The notes beneath the pieces are model-generated. The model saw nothing but the letters and a program-made list of their open reading frames with translations, was not told where the DNA came from and did no database searches. Positions 1 through 9,102 of a stretch of 64,000 nt of DNA are shown in pieces. The stretch spans positions 1 to 64,000 of the forward strand of contig NZ_JAPQFJ010000018.1 of the NCBI RefSeq assembly GCF_026738875.1. Reading direction: 5' to 3'. A program made the position numbers and the translations under genes. This stretch comes from Clostridium brassicae. Its GTDB lineage: Bacteria; Bacillota; Clostridia; Clostridiales; Clostridiaceae. The stretch's first letter is position 1, and each line of letters opens with the position of its first letter.

Positions 1-154
1 ATTCTTAAAGCAACCTTTCTCAGTATGTCCACCTCATTTCAAGTTATGAGGTTTATTGTATACTAAAATTTATATTTGGGACATAATCACATGTGTTATA
101 TTAAGACATTATCATATATCAATCAGAAAAGAAAAAAGACCTATTTTATTTTAA

Positions 155-183
155 TTGACAAAATATAAAATATGCCTTATTAT
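155..183 (+). promoter_or_regulatory. promoter of the MarR gene
   Basis: TTGACA at 155-160 and TATTAT at 178-183 are separated by 17 bases, a near-consensus vegetative promoter. The predicted start of transcription (about 190) falls at the edge of the palindrome at 192-203, so a bound regulator would block it. Confidence 0.7.
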
Positions 184-191
184 AAATATAA

Positions 192-203
192 TTCATATAT
201 GAA
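192..203. promoter_or_regulatory. palindromic operator upstream of the MarR gene
   Basis: The perfect 12-bp palindrome TTCATATATGAA lies just downstream of a consensus promoter. The same 12 bases recur at 676-687 before the next gene, and the identity extends to 15 bases when one copy is read in reverse. MarR dimers bind such palindromes, so autoregulation is inferred. Confidence 0.65.
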
Positions 204-221
204 GTAATTTAGAGGTGAAAT

Positions 222-653
222 ATGTCAAAAGAATTATTACGTGATATTTACATGAAAATTCGCCATATTAATGATGTTTCAGTTGAAAATTTTGTTCATT
301 CAACCTCTGGATATAGTGCTACAGGAGTTCAGTTCGGGGTTCTAAGGAACATTCCACTTGAAGGAAGCATTACTATGTCTGAATTAACGAATAAAGTAAA
401 GTGTGTTGCAAGTAATATGACAACAATAATAAGAAGAATGGAAAAGCAAGAGCTTGTTGGCACTTTTAAGAATCCAGTAGATAAACGACAGACATTGGTG
501 TCACTAACTCAAAAAGGAATTGATGTTAGAGAGACTATGGAGAGTGTATATCAAAAATTTTTAATTGATATGTATAGTGTTCTGGAAGAGGAAGAACAGA
601 AAACATTATATTGTTTACTTGCGAAGATAGAAGAAAGCCTTAATAAAGAATAA
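222..653 (+). CDS. MarR family winged-helix transcriptional regulator
   Basis: A 143-residue protein of normal MarR length. A helix-turn-helix lies around residues 52-80, followed by the wing with the family's D-x-R turn (DKR at 87-89) and helices at both ends for dimerisation. The start is ATG after AGAGGTGA. The gene has a strong promoter and a palindromic operator overlapping the transcription start. The same palindrome precedes the amidohydrolase gene downstream, so this protein probably represses both itself and that gene. The ligand cannot be read from the sequence; MarR proteins often respond to phenolic compounds or oxidants. Confidence 0.88.
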   Translation: MSKELLRDIYMKIRHINDVSVENFVHSTSGYSATGVQFGVLRNIPLEGSITMSELTNKVKCVASNMTTIIRRMEKQELVGTFKNPVDKRQTLVSLTQKGIDVRETMESVYQKFLIDMYSVLEEEEQKTLYCLLAKIEESLNKE

Positions 654-675
654 GGTTTTTCTTTTAATAAAATAC

Positions 676-687
676 TTCATATATGAA
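676..687. promoter_or_regulatory. second copy of the MarR-gene palindrome
   Basis: TTCATATATGAA is repeated here in the 57-base gap between the MarR gene and the amidohydrolase gene, just before that gene's AAGGAG ribosome binding site. It suggests separate control of the downstream gene by the same regulator. Confidence 0.6.
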
Positions 688-710
688 ATATTTATAAGGA
701 GTGATACTAA

Positions 711-1496
711 ATGATAATTGATAGCCATGCACATGTTATATTGCCAGTTAAAAAACATATTTCTTTAATGGATGAAGCCGGAGTTGATAAAACTATATTG
801 TTTTCTACTTCTATACATCCGGAAGTTACTAATAGTTTAGGTGAATTTGAAAAGGAACTAAATAAGTTATACGAAATCATTTCTGGTAGAAAAAATTCTA
901 TTGAAACAAAAATAGCTTCAATCAAGGAACAAAAGGAGATTATTGATAAATATCCATCAAAATTTTATGGCTTTGGTAGTGTGCCAGTAGGTTTAGATTA
1001 TGAAAAAACTGCTTCATGGATAGAAGAATATGTAATTAAAAATAGATTTATTGGTCTTGGAGAATTTTCAGTAGCTACAGGTAAAGTAAGAAGTTTAGAA
1101 ACTGTATTTCAAGCTTCACATGATTTTTCTAACTTACCAATTTGGATTCATGCATTTTGGCCTTTGAATTCAGATGATATAAAGGAAATATTTAATTTAG
1201 CTCAGCAGTATCCTGATGTACCTGTAATAATAGGACATTTGGGTGGCGTTAATTGGCTTGATGTAATTAAAAGGACAAAAGGAACTAAAAATGTATATAT
1301 TGATTTATCAGCTTCTTATACTACTGTAGCTTTAAGTATGACAATTAAAGAACTTCCTGAAAAATGTTTGTTTAGTTCAGATATTCCTTATGGAGATTTA
1401 ATAGTATCCAAATTTTCAATAGAAAGGGTTTGTAAAGATAAAGGAGTTATAGAGCAAGTTTTAGGTGGAAATGTAGCAAAACTTTTAAAAATATGA
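711..1496 (+). CDS. amidohydrolase family (TIM-barrel) metal-dependent hydrolase
   Basis: A 261-residue protein of the amidohydrolase-2 type. The metal-binding pattern is visible: D4-S-H6-A-H8 at the first strand, H147 in PIWIHAFW, H176 in IIGHLGG, and an aspartate in SSDIPYGD near 224. Members hydrolyse or decarboxylate small cyclic or aromatic substrates; the substrate here is unknown. The start is ATG after AAGGAGTGATACTAA. It lies directly downstream of the MarR gene and behind a copy of the same operator, so a MarR-controlled catabolic or detoxifying enzyme is the simplest reading. Confidence 0.82.
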   Translation: MIIDSHAHVILPVKKHISLMDEAGVDKTILFSTSIHPEVTNSLGEFEKELNKLYEIISGRKNSIETKIASIKEQKEIIDKYPSKFYGFGSVPVGLDYEKTASWIEEYVIKNRFIGLGEFSVATGKVRSLETVFQASHDFSNLPIWIHAFWPLNSDDIKEIFNLAQQYPDVPVIIGHLGGVNWLDVIKRTKGTKNVYIDLSASYTTVALSMTIKELPEKCLFSSDIPYGDLIVSKFSIERVCKDKGVIEQVLGGNVAKLLKI

Positions 1497-1516
1497 TAAG
1501 AAAAGGTGAAATTTAA

Positions 1517-1663
1517 GTGAGCATTGTATGTATTGAAGATAGCTTAACATTTGTTTATGGACTTAAAAAAACAGATATATGGGTAAGTGTATTATCTGTA
1601 AGAATAAAAATGAATTCATTTTCAATAAATAAAATAGTATGCTATAATATTTGCTGTAAATAA
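1517..1663 (+). CDS. possible short ORF, unrecognised
   Basis: GTG start after AAAAGGTGAAATT; 48 codons to TAA. The product begins MSIVCIEDSLTFVYGL and has no recognised family. It follows the amidohydrolase gene by 20 bases. It may be a fragment of a decayed gene or chance; support is only the Shine-Dalgarno-like sequence and its position. Confidence 0.2.
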   Translation: MSIVCIEDSLTFVYGLKKTDIWVSVLSVRIKMNSFSINKIVCYNICCK

Positions 1664-1734
1664 TAAGTTTGGACAAAGGTACATAAATGATTTAATTTTT
1701 ACTAATAATATTTCATTTAGAAAGGTGCAGAGTT

Positions 1735-1911
1735 ATGAAAACATTAAAAAAATATAATCCTTTAATAATTTTTTTATTAGGGTTGATTTTAGTTTTATTA
1801 TCCATAAAATTTGAAAGCAATTCAACAATTTATAGAATGCTTACTTGGAGTGGTTTTGTATTTGGAATAATAGGTGGATTTAAACTTATGGGATTAAGTT
1901 ATAAAAAATAA
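1735..1911 (+). CDS. small two-helix membrane protein, unrecognised
   Basis: A 58-codon ORF with ATG after AAAGGTGCAGAGTT and a clear terminator just behind it. Two hydrophobic stretches (about residues 9-23 and 37-53) are joined by a short polar loop (KFESNSTIYR), and the tail is basic. The separate ribosome site, hydrophobic pattern and own terminator make it look like a real small membrane protein gene. I do not recognise a family and assign no function. Confidence 0.6.
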   Translation: MKTLKKYNPLIIFLLGLILVLLSIKFESNSTIYRMLTWSGFVFGIIGGFKLMGLSYKK

Positions 1912-1921
1912 ATTTTTTATG

Positions 1922-1956
1922 TAAGAGCATCTACAAACGGATGCTCTTATTATTTG
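1922..1956 (+). terminator. terminator of the small membrane protein gene
   Basis: A 10-bp stem, TAAGAGCATC (1922-1931) with GATGCTCTTA (1940-1949), followed by the T-rich run TTATTTG. Confidence 0.75.
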
Positions 1957-2043
1957 TAAATAGGATCACTTAAAAATGAATAATATTAAAAAGAAAAATA
2001 ATATTAATTGTTAAACAATTGTAACTTATATATACAAATTTTC

Positions 2044-2072
2044 TTGTATTATTATGGTGCTAGAAGTATAAT
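2044..2072 (+). promoter_or_regulatory. promoter of the deacetylase-like gene
   Basis: TTGTAT at 2044-2049, a 17-base spacer, and TATAAT at 2067-2072. It would give a short leader before GAGGTG and the TTG start at 2096. Confidence 0.5.
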
Positions 2073-2095
2073 ATGCAAATTTTGAGGTGATAGAA

Positions 2096-3262
2096 TTGAA
2101 TAAAAAAGTTATTGCAGGTATAATCTTTACATTTGTTTTTATTGGTTCTATATTTTTAGGGTTTAATCTTGGAAAACAGGATGCAAAATTAGTACATAGT
2201 AGTAAAGTTGTACAAACAAATAGTGATAAAAAAACACAAAGAATAGGGGGAAATGGGGAAATATCAACACAAAAAAATATCAAAAAAAAGCCATGGAAAG
2301 GATCTATTGAAAATATATTTTTTCATCCATTAATCTCAAATCCTGAAGTAGCCTTTAATGGAGATAAAAGAAGTAATAATTTTGACGATTGGTTTATAAC
2401 TGTAGGAGAATTTAATAAAATTTTAAAGTCTATCTATGATAAAGATTATATTTTAGTAAATATAAAAGATGTCTATGAAGAATATGAACAAAATGGACAA
2501 AAGAGAATGAGAAGAAAGGAATTACTTATTCCAGAGGGGAAAAAACCAATTATTATGTCAGTAGACGATTTGTCTTATAATGATGGAATGAGAGGAGGAA
2601 CCAGTGATAAAATTATATTAGATTCAAAGGGAGATATAGCAACTTTCACCAAGGGTGATAATGAAGAAGAAAAAATATCAAAGGATAATGAAATTATACC
2701 TATAATAGAAGGGTTTATAAAAATTCATCCTGAATTTAGTTTAAATGGAGCTAGACCTACTATAGCTTTAACGGGTTATCAAGGAATATTAGGTTATTCT
2801 ACTGATCTTAGTTCTAAAAATTATGAATCAGAAAGAAAGGAAGCTAAAAAAGTAGTTGATAAACTAAAAAAGCTTGGATGGAGTTTTGCTTCACATTCTT
2901 ATGGGCATAATAATACACAAAAAATGCCTTTAGACAAATTTAAAATAGACACAGATAAGTGGGAAAGAGAAGTGGCTTCTCTGATTGGACAAACCCCTAT
3001 ATATGTATATCCTCATGGTTTTAGTGTAAAGTCATCAGATTCTAAATTAAAATATCTTCAGTCTAAAGGATTTAAAATATTTTATTCTGTTGGGAAAGAA
3101 CCTTATGAACAAATATTGAAAGACAGTTGTGGTGTATTGGCTGATAGAATGGCTGTAGATGGTATAACATTAAGAAAGAGAAGAGAAAGATTTATGAAAT
3201 TTTATGATTCTAAAGATATTATAGACTTAAGTGTAAGACCCAAAAGAGAAGTTGGATTTTAA
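2096..3262 (+). CDS. membrane-anchored polysaccharide deacetylase-like protein
   Basis: About 388 residues with one N-terminal membrane helix (about residues 5-25) and a long extracytoplasmic part. NodB-like motifs are visible: SVDDLSYND (the aspartate motif) and SHSYGHNN (the H-x3-H metal motif), then YPHGFSV. Such enzymes de-N-acetylate cell-wall or secreted polysaccharides at the cell surface. I place the start at TTG 2096 because GAGGTG (2084-2089) sits six bases upstream; the GTG at 2087 lies inside that ribosome site. The substrate is unknown. A hairpin follows the stop. Confidence 0.7.
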   Translation: MNKKVIAGIIFTFVFIGSIFLGFNLGKQDAKLVHSSKVVQTNSDKKTQRIGGNGEISTQKNIKKKPWKGSIENIFFHPLISNPEVAFNGDKRSNNFDDWFITVGEFNKILKSIYDKDYILVNIKDVYEEYEQNGQKRMRRKELLIPEGKKPIIMSVDDLSYNDGMRGGTSDKIILDSKGDIATFTKGDNEEEKISKDNEIIPIIEGFIKIHPEFSLNGARPTIALTGYQGILGYSTDLSSKNYESERKEAKKVVDKLKKLGWSFASHSYGHNNTQKMPLDKFKIDTDKWEREVASLIGQTPIYVYPHGFSVKSSDSKLKYLQSKGFKIFYSVGKEPYEQILKDSCGVLADRMAVDGITLRKRRERFMKFYDSKDIIDLSVRPKREVGF

Positions 3263-3314
3263 AATTTAACCTTAAATATTAATTTATAAAATAAAATATA
3301 AGTATTTGTATAAT

Positions 3315-3345
3315 AAAGTATCTATTAATAGTAGATACTTTATTA
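3315..3345 (+). terminator. terminator after the deacetylase-like gene
   Basis: A 10-bp stem, AAAGTATCTA (3315-3324) and TAGATACTTT (3332-3341), followed by a weak AT tail. Confidence 0.6.
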
Positions 3346-3426
3346 TATATAAGAAGAGTTGCTAATTTATATTTCAATTCTGAGTTTTTAATTATTTAGT
3401 TCATCAATTTAGGAAGGTGATGAAAA

Positions 3427-5181
3427 ATGAAATTTAAGTCAGTAGCAAAAAACAATTTAAAAGGAATTTACAATAGTATTAAAAGATTTCCCTTAACTAT
3501 AGGCTTCTCTACGATGTTAACAATAATGCTTATAATTATGTCTGAAAAACAAAATTTTTTAAGTAATGTTACAATGAATAACCTAAGACGTATTAATATG
3601 ACTATAGCCCTTGGAATACCTCTATCTTTATGTATAAAACTTATAATTGAAAAAAAAGAAGAATTAAAAAAAGAGTTTAAAGGTATTTTATATATATTAG
3701 ATGGGATAATTTTAGTATTTTATTATACTTTCTTTCTTAAAGAATTTAATATGGTGAGTATAACAAGATACATGGGAGTTAGTTTGTTTTTGTATATATC
3801 TTTTATGTATATACTATGGATAGGAAATAAAGACTATTATGAATTATATGTTATAAAAGTAATCTCGAAATTTTTTCTTACAATTATATATTCTTTTGTA
3901 TTGTTTTTGGGAATTTCAGCTATAGTTTTTTCTATAGATAAGCTTTTTTATATACACATACCAGGAAAAATTTATTATTATATGTTTTTGTTTACGGCGT
4001 TAGTCTTTGCTTTATCTTTGTTTTTAGGAAAATTACCTTTTAAAAAAGATGAATTTAAAGTATCTAATTACCCAAAAGCCTTTAAAATACTCATTTTATA
4101 TATAGTAATACCTTTAATTTCAGTTTATACAATCATATTATATGTATACTTTGCAAAAGTTGTAATTACAATGAAATGGCCTATAGGTATTGTATCTCAT
4201 CTGGTGTTATGGTATTCGTTAATAAGTGTAGGGGTAATTTTCTTTATATATCCAATAAACAATGAAAGCATCTTAGCCCGAAGTTTCGCACTATGGTTTC
4301 CTAAAATTATATTACCTCTTATGGCAATGATGTTCTGTTCAATAGGAATTAGAATAAAAGCTTATGGGATAACGGAAAAAAGGTATTTTGTAGTTGTACT
4401 TGGAATATGGATATTAGGAATTATGATCTATTTTTCTATTAATAATAAAAAACTTAAAAATATAGTTATTCCTATATCTCTTTCTATAATAGTATTAAAT
4501 TCAGTATTAGGTCCGTTTAGTAGTTATTCTTTATCTAAATACAGTCAAAATAAAAGGTTAGAAAAAATTTTATTAAGAAACAATATGTTAAAAGACAAAA
4601 AGAATATAAATTCTAATAAGAATGTTTCTGAAAATGATAAAACTCAAATAAGTATGATACTCAAATATTTTAAGAATAATCATAGTCTAGAAAATGTAAA
4701 GTATCTTCCTGATAAATTTAATATTAATGATATGAAGAATGTATTTGGATTTAAATTTACGAGTGTAGGTACTGGTATAGGTAATGATTATATATACTAC
4801 AATAGCAATAGCTTTCAGAAACCTGTAAATGTTAATGGCTATGACTATTTATTTAACATAATGAGTTTGAATAATGAAACAAAAGTCAATGACTTAATCA
4901 AAATAATATACAATAGGGATACATTTTCTTTTGAAGTTTTTTATGAGAAAAATAAGGTTTATAGTAAAAGGTTAGATGAATATGCAAATTTAGTTTATAA
5001 TAAATATAAAGAACAGATAGGATTAGACTCAGTACCAAGTGAAGATATGACTTTTATGGATGAAAATAATAAAGTAAAAATTAAAGTCATTTTTAATCAT
5101 ATAGGTGTAACAAAAAATGTTTCATCAGAAACAATTATTGTAAAAGATATGGACTTTTATATTCTTTTAAAAATGAAATAA
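3427..5181 (+). CDS. DUF4153-type polytopic membrane protein
   Basis: A 584-residue protein. Roughly the first 380 residues form a dozen hydrophobic helices, starting after the amphipathic opening MKFKSVAKNNLKGIYNSIKR. The last 180 residues are soluble and polar. The layout and the N-terminal sequence match the DUF4153 family, whose function is not established. The start is ATG after AGGAAGGTGATGAAA. The gene stands alone between two terminators. A transport or cell-envelope role is only a guess from topology. Confidence 0.65.
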   Translation: MKFKSVAKNNLKGIYNSIKRFPLTIGFSTMLTIMLIIMSEKQNFLSNVTMNNLRRINMTIALGIPLSLCIKLIIEKKEELKKEFKGILYILDGIILVFYYTFFLKEFNMVSITRYMGVSLFLYISFMYILWIGNKDYYELYVIKVISKFFLTIIYSFVLFLGISAIVFSIDKLFYIHIPGKIYYYMFLFTALVFALSLFLGKLPFKKDEFKVSNYPKAFKILILYIVIPLISVYTIILYVYFAKVVITMKWPIGIVSHLVLWYSLISVGVIFFIYPINNESILARSFALWFPKIILPLMAMMFCSIGIRIKAYGITEKRYFVVVLGIWILGIMIYFSINNKKLKNIVIPISLSIIVLNSVLGPFSSYSLSKYSQNKRLEKILLRNNMLKDKKNINSNKNVSENDKTQISMILKYFKNNHSLENVKYLPDKFNINDMKNVFGFKFTSVGTGIGNDYIYYNSNSFQKPVNVNGYDYLFNIMSLNNETKVNDLIKIIYNRDTFSFEVFYEKNKVYSKRLDEYANLVYNKYKEQIGLDSVPSEDMTFMDENNKVKIKVIFNHIGVTKNVSSETIIVKDMDFYILLKMK

Positions 5182-5191
5182 ATATAAATAG

Positions 5192-5232
5192 TAGGTACTA
5201 TAAGGAATTAATAATATGTAGTACCTATTTAT
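5192..5232 (+). terminator. terminator after the DUF4153 gene
   Basis: TAGGTACTA (5192-5200) pairs perfectly with TAGTACCTA (5219-5227) and is followed by TTTATTTATG. Confidence 0.65.
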
Positions 5233-5317
5233 TTATGTATATGATTTATTGTAGAAATTTTTAATATTCAGATAAATCTAAAAATCCCACATAAATTTTA
5301 GAAATCCGTTTAAGTTA

Positions 5318-5893
5318 CTAAGACAGCTTATCGCAAGAAAGTACATAAGCTGGAGGAAGGTTTTTCATAACTCTACTAGTTTCTATATTAAAAAAGAACT
5401 TATTTATAAAATCTTTTTTTAATAAGGTATATTGAAATGTTATAAATTTTCCATTTTCTTTTAACAATTCATTAGATTTTTTTAGTATATTTATAGAAGT
5501 AGCTTTTTCAAGGCTAGCAAAAGGTAATCCAGATACAATGTAATCTATTTTATAAACTTCATATTTATTCAAATGAATATCTATTTTTTCTGCAGAATCG
5601 TTTATTATATAAACATCCTCTATATGACCATATTTTTCTTTCAATATGTTATAAAATTTTAAGTTATATTCGATTACAAAAAGTTTAGTGCCTTTTCTTT
5701 TTCGATTTACTAATTCTTCTGTAAAAACTCCTGTCCCAGGACCATATTCAACTATGTTTTTTGCAGTTTGAAAGTCTATATTTTCTACCATTTTGTATGC
5801 TAATTTTTTGGAACTTGGTGATATTGCGCCTATTACTTTCCAATTTAAAATGTATTCTTTTATAAAGCATATTTTTTCTATAAAATTTCCCAT
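5318..5893 (-). CDS. class I SAM-dependent methyltransferase, PmtA/KsgA-like
   Basis: A 191-residue protein. The opening signature GAISPSSKKLA (residues 22-32) and SAM-binding motif I, VEYGPGTGVF (48-57), are typical of phospholipid N-methyltransferase (PmtA) and rRNA adenine dimethylase-like proteins. SGLPF occupies the position of the catalytic NPPF-type motif. ATG follows AGGGGGAATATT on the minus strand. A lipid methyltransferase is the best family match, but rRNA-type activity cannot be excluded. The gene is alone, convergent with the DUF4153 gene and divergent from topB. Confidence 0.65.
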   Translation of the reverse strand: MGNFIEKICFIKEYILNWKVIGAISPSSKKLAYKMVENIDFQTAKNIVEYGPGTGVFTEELVNRKRKGTKLFVIEYNLKFYNILKEKYGHIEDVYIINDSAEKIDIHLNKYEVYKIDYIVSGLPFASLEKATSINILKKSNELLKENGKFITFQYTLLKKDFINKFFFNIETSRVMKNLPPAYVLSCDKLS

Positions 5894-6130
5894 AATATTC
5901 CCCCTAATAAGCGATTATATTTTATTTATGTTTATAATAATACAAGATAATTATTAAAATAAAAAATGCAAATTTCTTAATTATTTCTTAATTTTCTATA
6001 AATTATCAGTTATATAATAATAGGAATAGAGTTAACTAGATATAAGAAGTTAGCATAAAATTAGTATTTAGTGTATACTATTTTAAAGTTGTTAAATATA
6101 CACTATAGGACGATGAAAGGACAAAAATAT

Positions 6131-8329
6131 ATGGGAAAAGTTTTAGTATTAGCAGAAAAGCCATCAGTGGGAAGGGACTTAGCAAAAGTTTTAAATTGCA
6201 AAGAAAAAAGAAATGGTTATATGGAAGGAAAAGAATATATTGTTACATGGGCTTTAGGACATTTAGTAACTCTTGCAGATCCTGAAGTATACGATGATAG
6301 ATATAAGCAATGGAAAATAGAAGATTTGCCTATGCTTCCTGAAAAAATGAAGCTTGTTGTAATTAAAAAGTCTGGAAAACAATTCAACGTAGTTAAGGAT
6401 TTAATGAAAAGAAATGATGTTAGTGAAATAGTGATTGCAACAGATGCGGGAAGAGAAGGTGAATTGGTAGCTAGATGGATAATTGACAAAGCAAGAGTAA
6501 AAAAACCACTTAAAAGACTTTGGATTTCTTCACAAACAGATAAGGCTATTAAAGAAGGTTTTAGAAATTTAAGACCTTCATCAAAGTACGATAATTTATA
6601 TAAGGCAGCACAATGTAGAGCAGAAGCTGACTGGGTTGTAGGCTTAAATATTACAAGAGCTCTTACTTGTAAGCATAATGCTCAATTAACAGCAGGTAGA
6701 GTACAGTCAGCAACGCTTGCTATGATAGTTAATCGTGAAGAAGAAATAAAAAATTTTAAACCACGAGATTATTTTGTAATAAATGCAAAGACTAAAGGTT
6801 TTACACTTCAATGGAGAGATAAAAACAATAATAGTAATATTTTTGAAGAGGATAAGGCAAATAAAATTCTTTTAAAAACAAAGAATAAAGAAGGAAATGT
6901 AGTTGAAGTTAATGAAAGTGCTAAAAAGCAATTTGCCCCTGCATTATATGATTTAACAGAGCTACAAAGAGATGCCAATAGAATTTTTGGATATTCAGCT
7001 AAACAAACATTGTCTATAATGCAAAGACTATACGAAAATTACAAGATATTAACTTATCCTAGAACAGATTCTAGATATATCTCTACTGATATAGTAGCTA
7101 CATTACCAGAACGACTAAGAGCTATTTCAATAGGTAGTTATAAAACTTGTGCCACAGAAATACTAAATAGTAAGATAAATGCTCATAAGGGTTTTGTAGA
7201 TAATAGTAAGGTAAGTGACCATCATGCAATAATTCCAACAGAAGAAAGAGGGAAAATATCTCTTTTAAGTAATGAAGAAAAACATATTTATGATTTAGTA
7301 GTTAAAAGATTTCTAGCTGTTATGTTACCACCATATGAATATTTACAAACTACTATAAAAGTAAGTATTAATGATGAGATTTTTGTTGCAAAGGGAAATG
7401 TAATAAAATCAAAAGGCTGGAAAAAGGTATACGATAGAGTTGATGATTTAGCAGAGGATGAGGATGAAAGAAATAGTCAAGTGTTACCCATAATTAAAAA
7501 AGGTGATAAATTAAGCATAACATCAGTAGAAAGTAAGAAGCTTAAAACAAAAGCACCAGCAAGATTTAATGAAGGTACTTTATTATCAGCAATGGAGAAA
7601 CCTCAAAAATATGTAGCTGTAGATAAGGTTTCTGCTAAAACATTAGGAGAAACTGGTGGCATAGGAACCGTTGCTACAAGAGCTGATATTATCGAAAAAC
7701 TATTTAATATGTTCTATATAGAAAAGAACGGAAAAGAAATATTACCTACATCAAAAGGAAAGCAGCTTATAGAGTTTGTGCCAGAGGAATTGAAATCACC
7801 GTTAATGACTGCTAAATGGGAGCTTGAGCTAGAACTTATAAGCAAAGGCAAGAAAAATCCAAGAAATTTTACAGAGGAAATGAAAAAATATGCAACTGAA
7901 TTAGTTCAAGATGTTAAGAAAAGCAGCGATAAGTTTAAGCATGACAATCTTACCGGCAAAAAATGCCCTAAATGTGGCAAGTATATGCTAGAAGTTAAAA
8001 GTAAGCATGGAGTAATGAATGTATGTCAGGATAGAGAGTGTGGCCATAGAGAAAATATAAGTAAATTTACTAATGCAAGATGCCCGGAGTGTAAAAAAAG
8101 GTTAGAGCTTAGGGGACATGGGGAAGGTCAAATTTACGTTTGTACAAATACAAATTGCAACTTTAGACAAAAAGCATCATCATTTAATAAGAGATTTAAT
8201 AATAAGAATGATAAAATAAATAAAAGAGAAGTTCAAAATTACATGAATAAAATGAAAAGAGAAGCAGAAAAAGATATAAACAATCCATTTGGAGAATTAA
8301 TGGCTATGTTTAATAATGATAAAAAGTAA
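6131..8329 (+). CDS. topB: DNA topoisomerase III (type IA)
   Basis: A 732-residue type IA topoisomerase that relaxes and decatenates DNA through a 5'-phosphotyrosine. The Toprim region opens with VLAEKPSVGRD. The acidic Toprim motif is visible as TDAGREGELV, and the catalytic tyrosine lies in LTYPRTDSRYI. The C-terminus has two Cys4 zinc-ribbon modules (KCPKCGKY..., RCPECKKR...), common in Firmicute TopB. The open frame extends to 6071, but the family N-terminus MGKVLVLAEKPS begins at ATG 6131, with AAAGGA about eight bases upstream. A terminator follows. Confidence 0.93.
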   Translation: MGKVLVLAEKPSVGRDLAKVLNCKEKRNGYMEGKEYIVTWALGHLVTLADPEVYDDRYKQWKIEDLPMLPEKMKLVVIKKSGKQFNVVKDLMKRNDVSEIVIATDAGREGELVARWIIDKARVKKPLKRLWISSQTDKAIKEGFRNLRPSSKYDNLYKAAQCRAEADWVVGLNITRALTCKHNAQLTAGRVQSATLAMIVNREEEIKNFKPRDYFVINAKTKGFTLQWRDKNNNSNIFEEDKANKILLKTKNKEGNVVEVNESAKKQFAPALYDLTELQRDANRIFGYSAKQTLSIMQRLYENYKILTYPRTDSRYISTDIVATLPERLRAISIGSYKTCATEILNSKINAHKGFVDNSKVSDHHAIIPTEERGKISLLSNEEKHIYDLVVKRFLAVMLPPYEYLQTTIKVSINDEIFVAKGNVIKSKGWKKVYDRVDDLAEDEDERNSQVLPIIKKGDKLSITSVESKKLKTKAPARFNEGTLLSAMEKPQKYVAVDKVSAKTLGETGGIGTVATRADIIEKLFNMFYIEKNGKEILPTSKGKQLIEFVPEELKSPLMTAKWELELELISKGKKNPRNFTEEMKKYATELVQDVKKSSDKFKHDNLTGKKCPKCGKYMLEVKSKHGVMNVCQDRECGHRENISKFTNARCPECKKRLELRGHGEGQIYVCTNTNCNFRQKASSFNKRFNNKNDKINKREVQNYMNKMKREAEKDINNPFGELMAMFNNDKK

Positions 8330-8394
8330 AAAGTATAAAAGTTTTCTCTAAAATAATAAGATTATATAACTATTAAAAGAGTTATAAGATAAGG

Positions 8395-8424
8395 AGATGG
8401 ACTATAAAGTCTATCTTTTTTATT
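8395..8424 (+). terminator. terminator of topB
   Basis: AGATGGACT (8395-8403), loop ATAA, AGTCTATCT (8408-8416), with one G-T pair, followed by a T run. Confidence 0.75.
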
Positions 8425-8628
8425 TCTAATTCTTTTATTAAAAAGATAAATATTTTCTCCAATTATAACAGGTTTTCATACAATCTTCATAACAATTAGT
8501 TATTATAAGTTTAAAGAAATAAGTATTTTATTTAAATTTAAGTATCTATTAGTATAACGATAGAACAAATATTATTATAATTAATTACTTTGTAATAGAT
8601 AAAACAATTATTGAGGGGGAAATATATT

Positions 8629-8781
8629 ATGAAAAACTTTATAAAAGAATATTTTAAAAACAGCGTAAAGAAAATTGTAAAAGAAAATGAAAAATCATTT
8701 GGAAATGGAAAGCTAGATTGTTGTAACTTAAATACATCTAAAAAGCCAATACCCAAAACAAGTAAAGAAAAAGGTGTGTAA
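8629..8781 (+). CDS. 50-residue basic peptide with a Cys-Cys motif, unrecognised
   Basis: An ATG start 8 bases after a strong GAGGGGGA ribosome site; 50 codons to TAA, then a terminator. The gene therefore stands alone as its own transcription unit. The first half is a lysine-rich amphipathic segment (MKNFIKEYFKNSVKKIVKE), then SFGNGKLDCCNLN with two adjacent cysteines, then a lysine/proline tail. There is no signal peptide and no modifying enzyme or transporter nearby. The shape resembles small clostridial peptides (leader plus Cys core), but I cannot assign a family. Confidence 0.6.
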   Translation: MKNFIKEYFKNSVKKIVKENEKSFGNGKLDCCNLNTSKKPIPKTSKEKGV

Positions 8782-8817
8782 ATTTTGTAGTATGGTTTTA
8801 AAAGACAAAATAATAAA

Positions 8818-8849
8818 AAGAAGTCTAGATAAAAAATAGACTTCTTTTT
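8818..8849 (+). terminator. terminator of the 50-residue peptide gene
   Basis: A 10-bp perfect stem, AAGAAGTCTA (8818-8827) and TAGACTTCTT (8837-8846), ending in a T run. Confidence 0.8.
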
Positions 8850-9052
8850 ATTAAGTAAGGATGAATGTAGATTTTTTAGAAATCATATTTACCAAAGACT
8901 ATTAATCAATTTAAGGATGGATATTGATTAATTTTCTATATGAACATTATATCATTGAGATATGTAGAAAATGTGAAGAAACTAATAAAAAAATATATAT
9001 TTTCAATAAAACAAAATTTCAGATTTTATAGAGAAAATAATTAATTTGAAAA

Positions 9053-9091
9053 CAAAAAAACAGTCAGTAATAGTAAAATTACCAACTGTTT
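9053..9091 (-). terminator. terminator of the Cys-rich bundle protein gene
   Basis: Minus-strand hairpin with 14-base arms at 9078-9091 and 9058-9071 (two G-T pairs) and a six-base loop. A run of seven T follows on the minus strand. Confidence 0.75.
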
Positions 9092-9102
9092 TTACAGACT
9101 GT

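Noticed and set aside
1-150. Terminator-like CCTCAT/ATGAGG pair at 32-51
   Set aside because: The stem is only six base pairs and its gene, if any, lies outside the window.
8629-8781. AgrD-type or lanthipeptide precursor
   Set aside because: No AgrB, LanM, radical SAM or exporter gene is adjacent, and the core lacks the residues expected; left as an unrecognised peptide.
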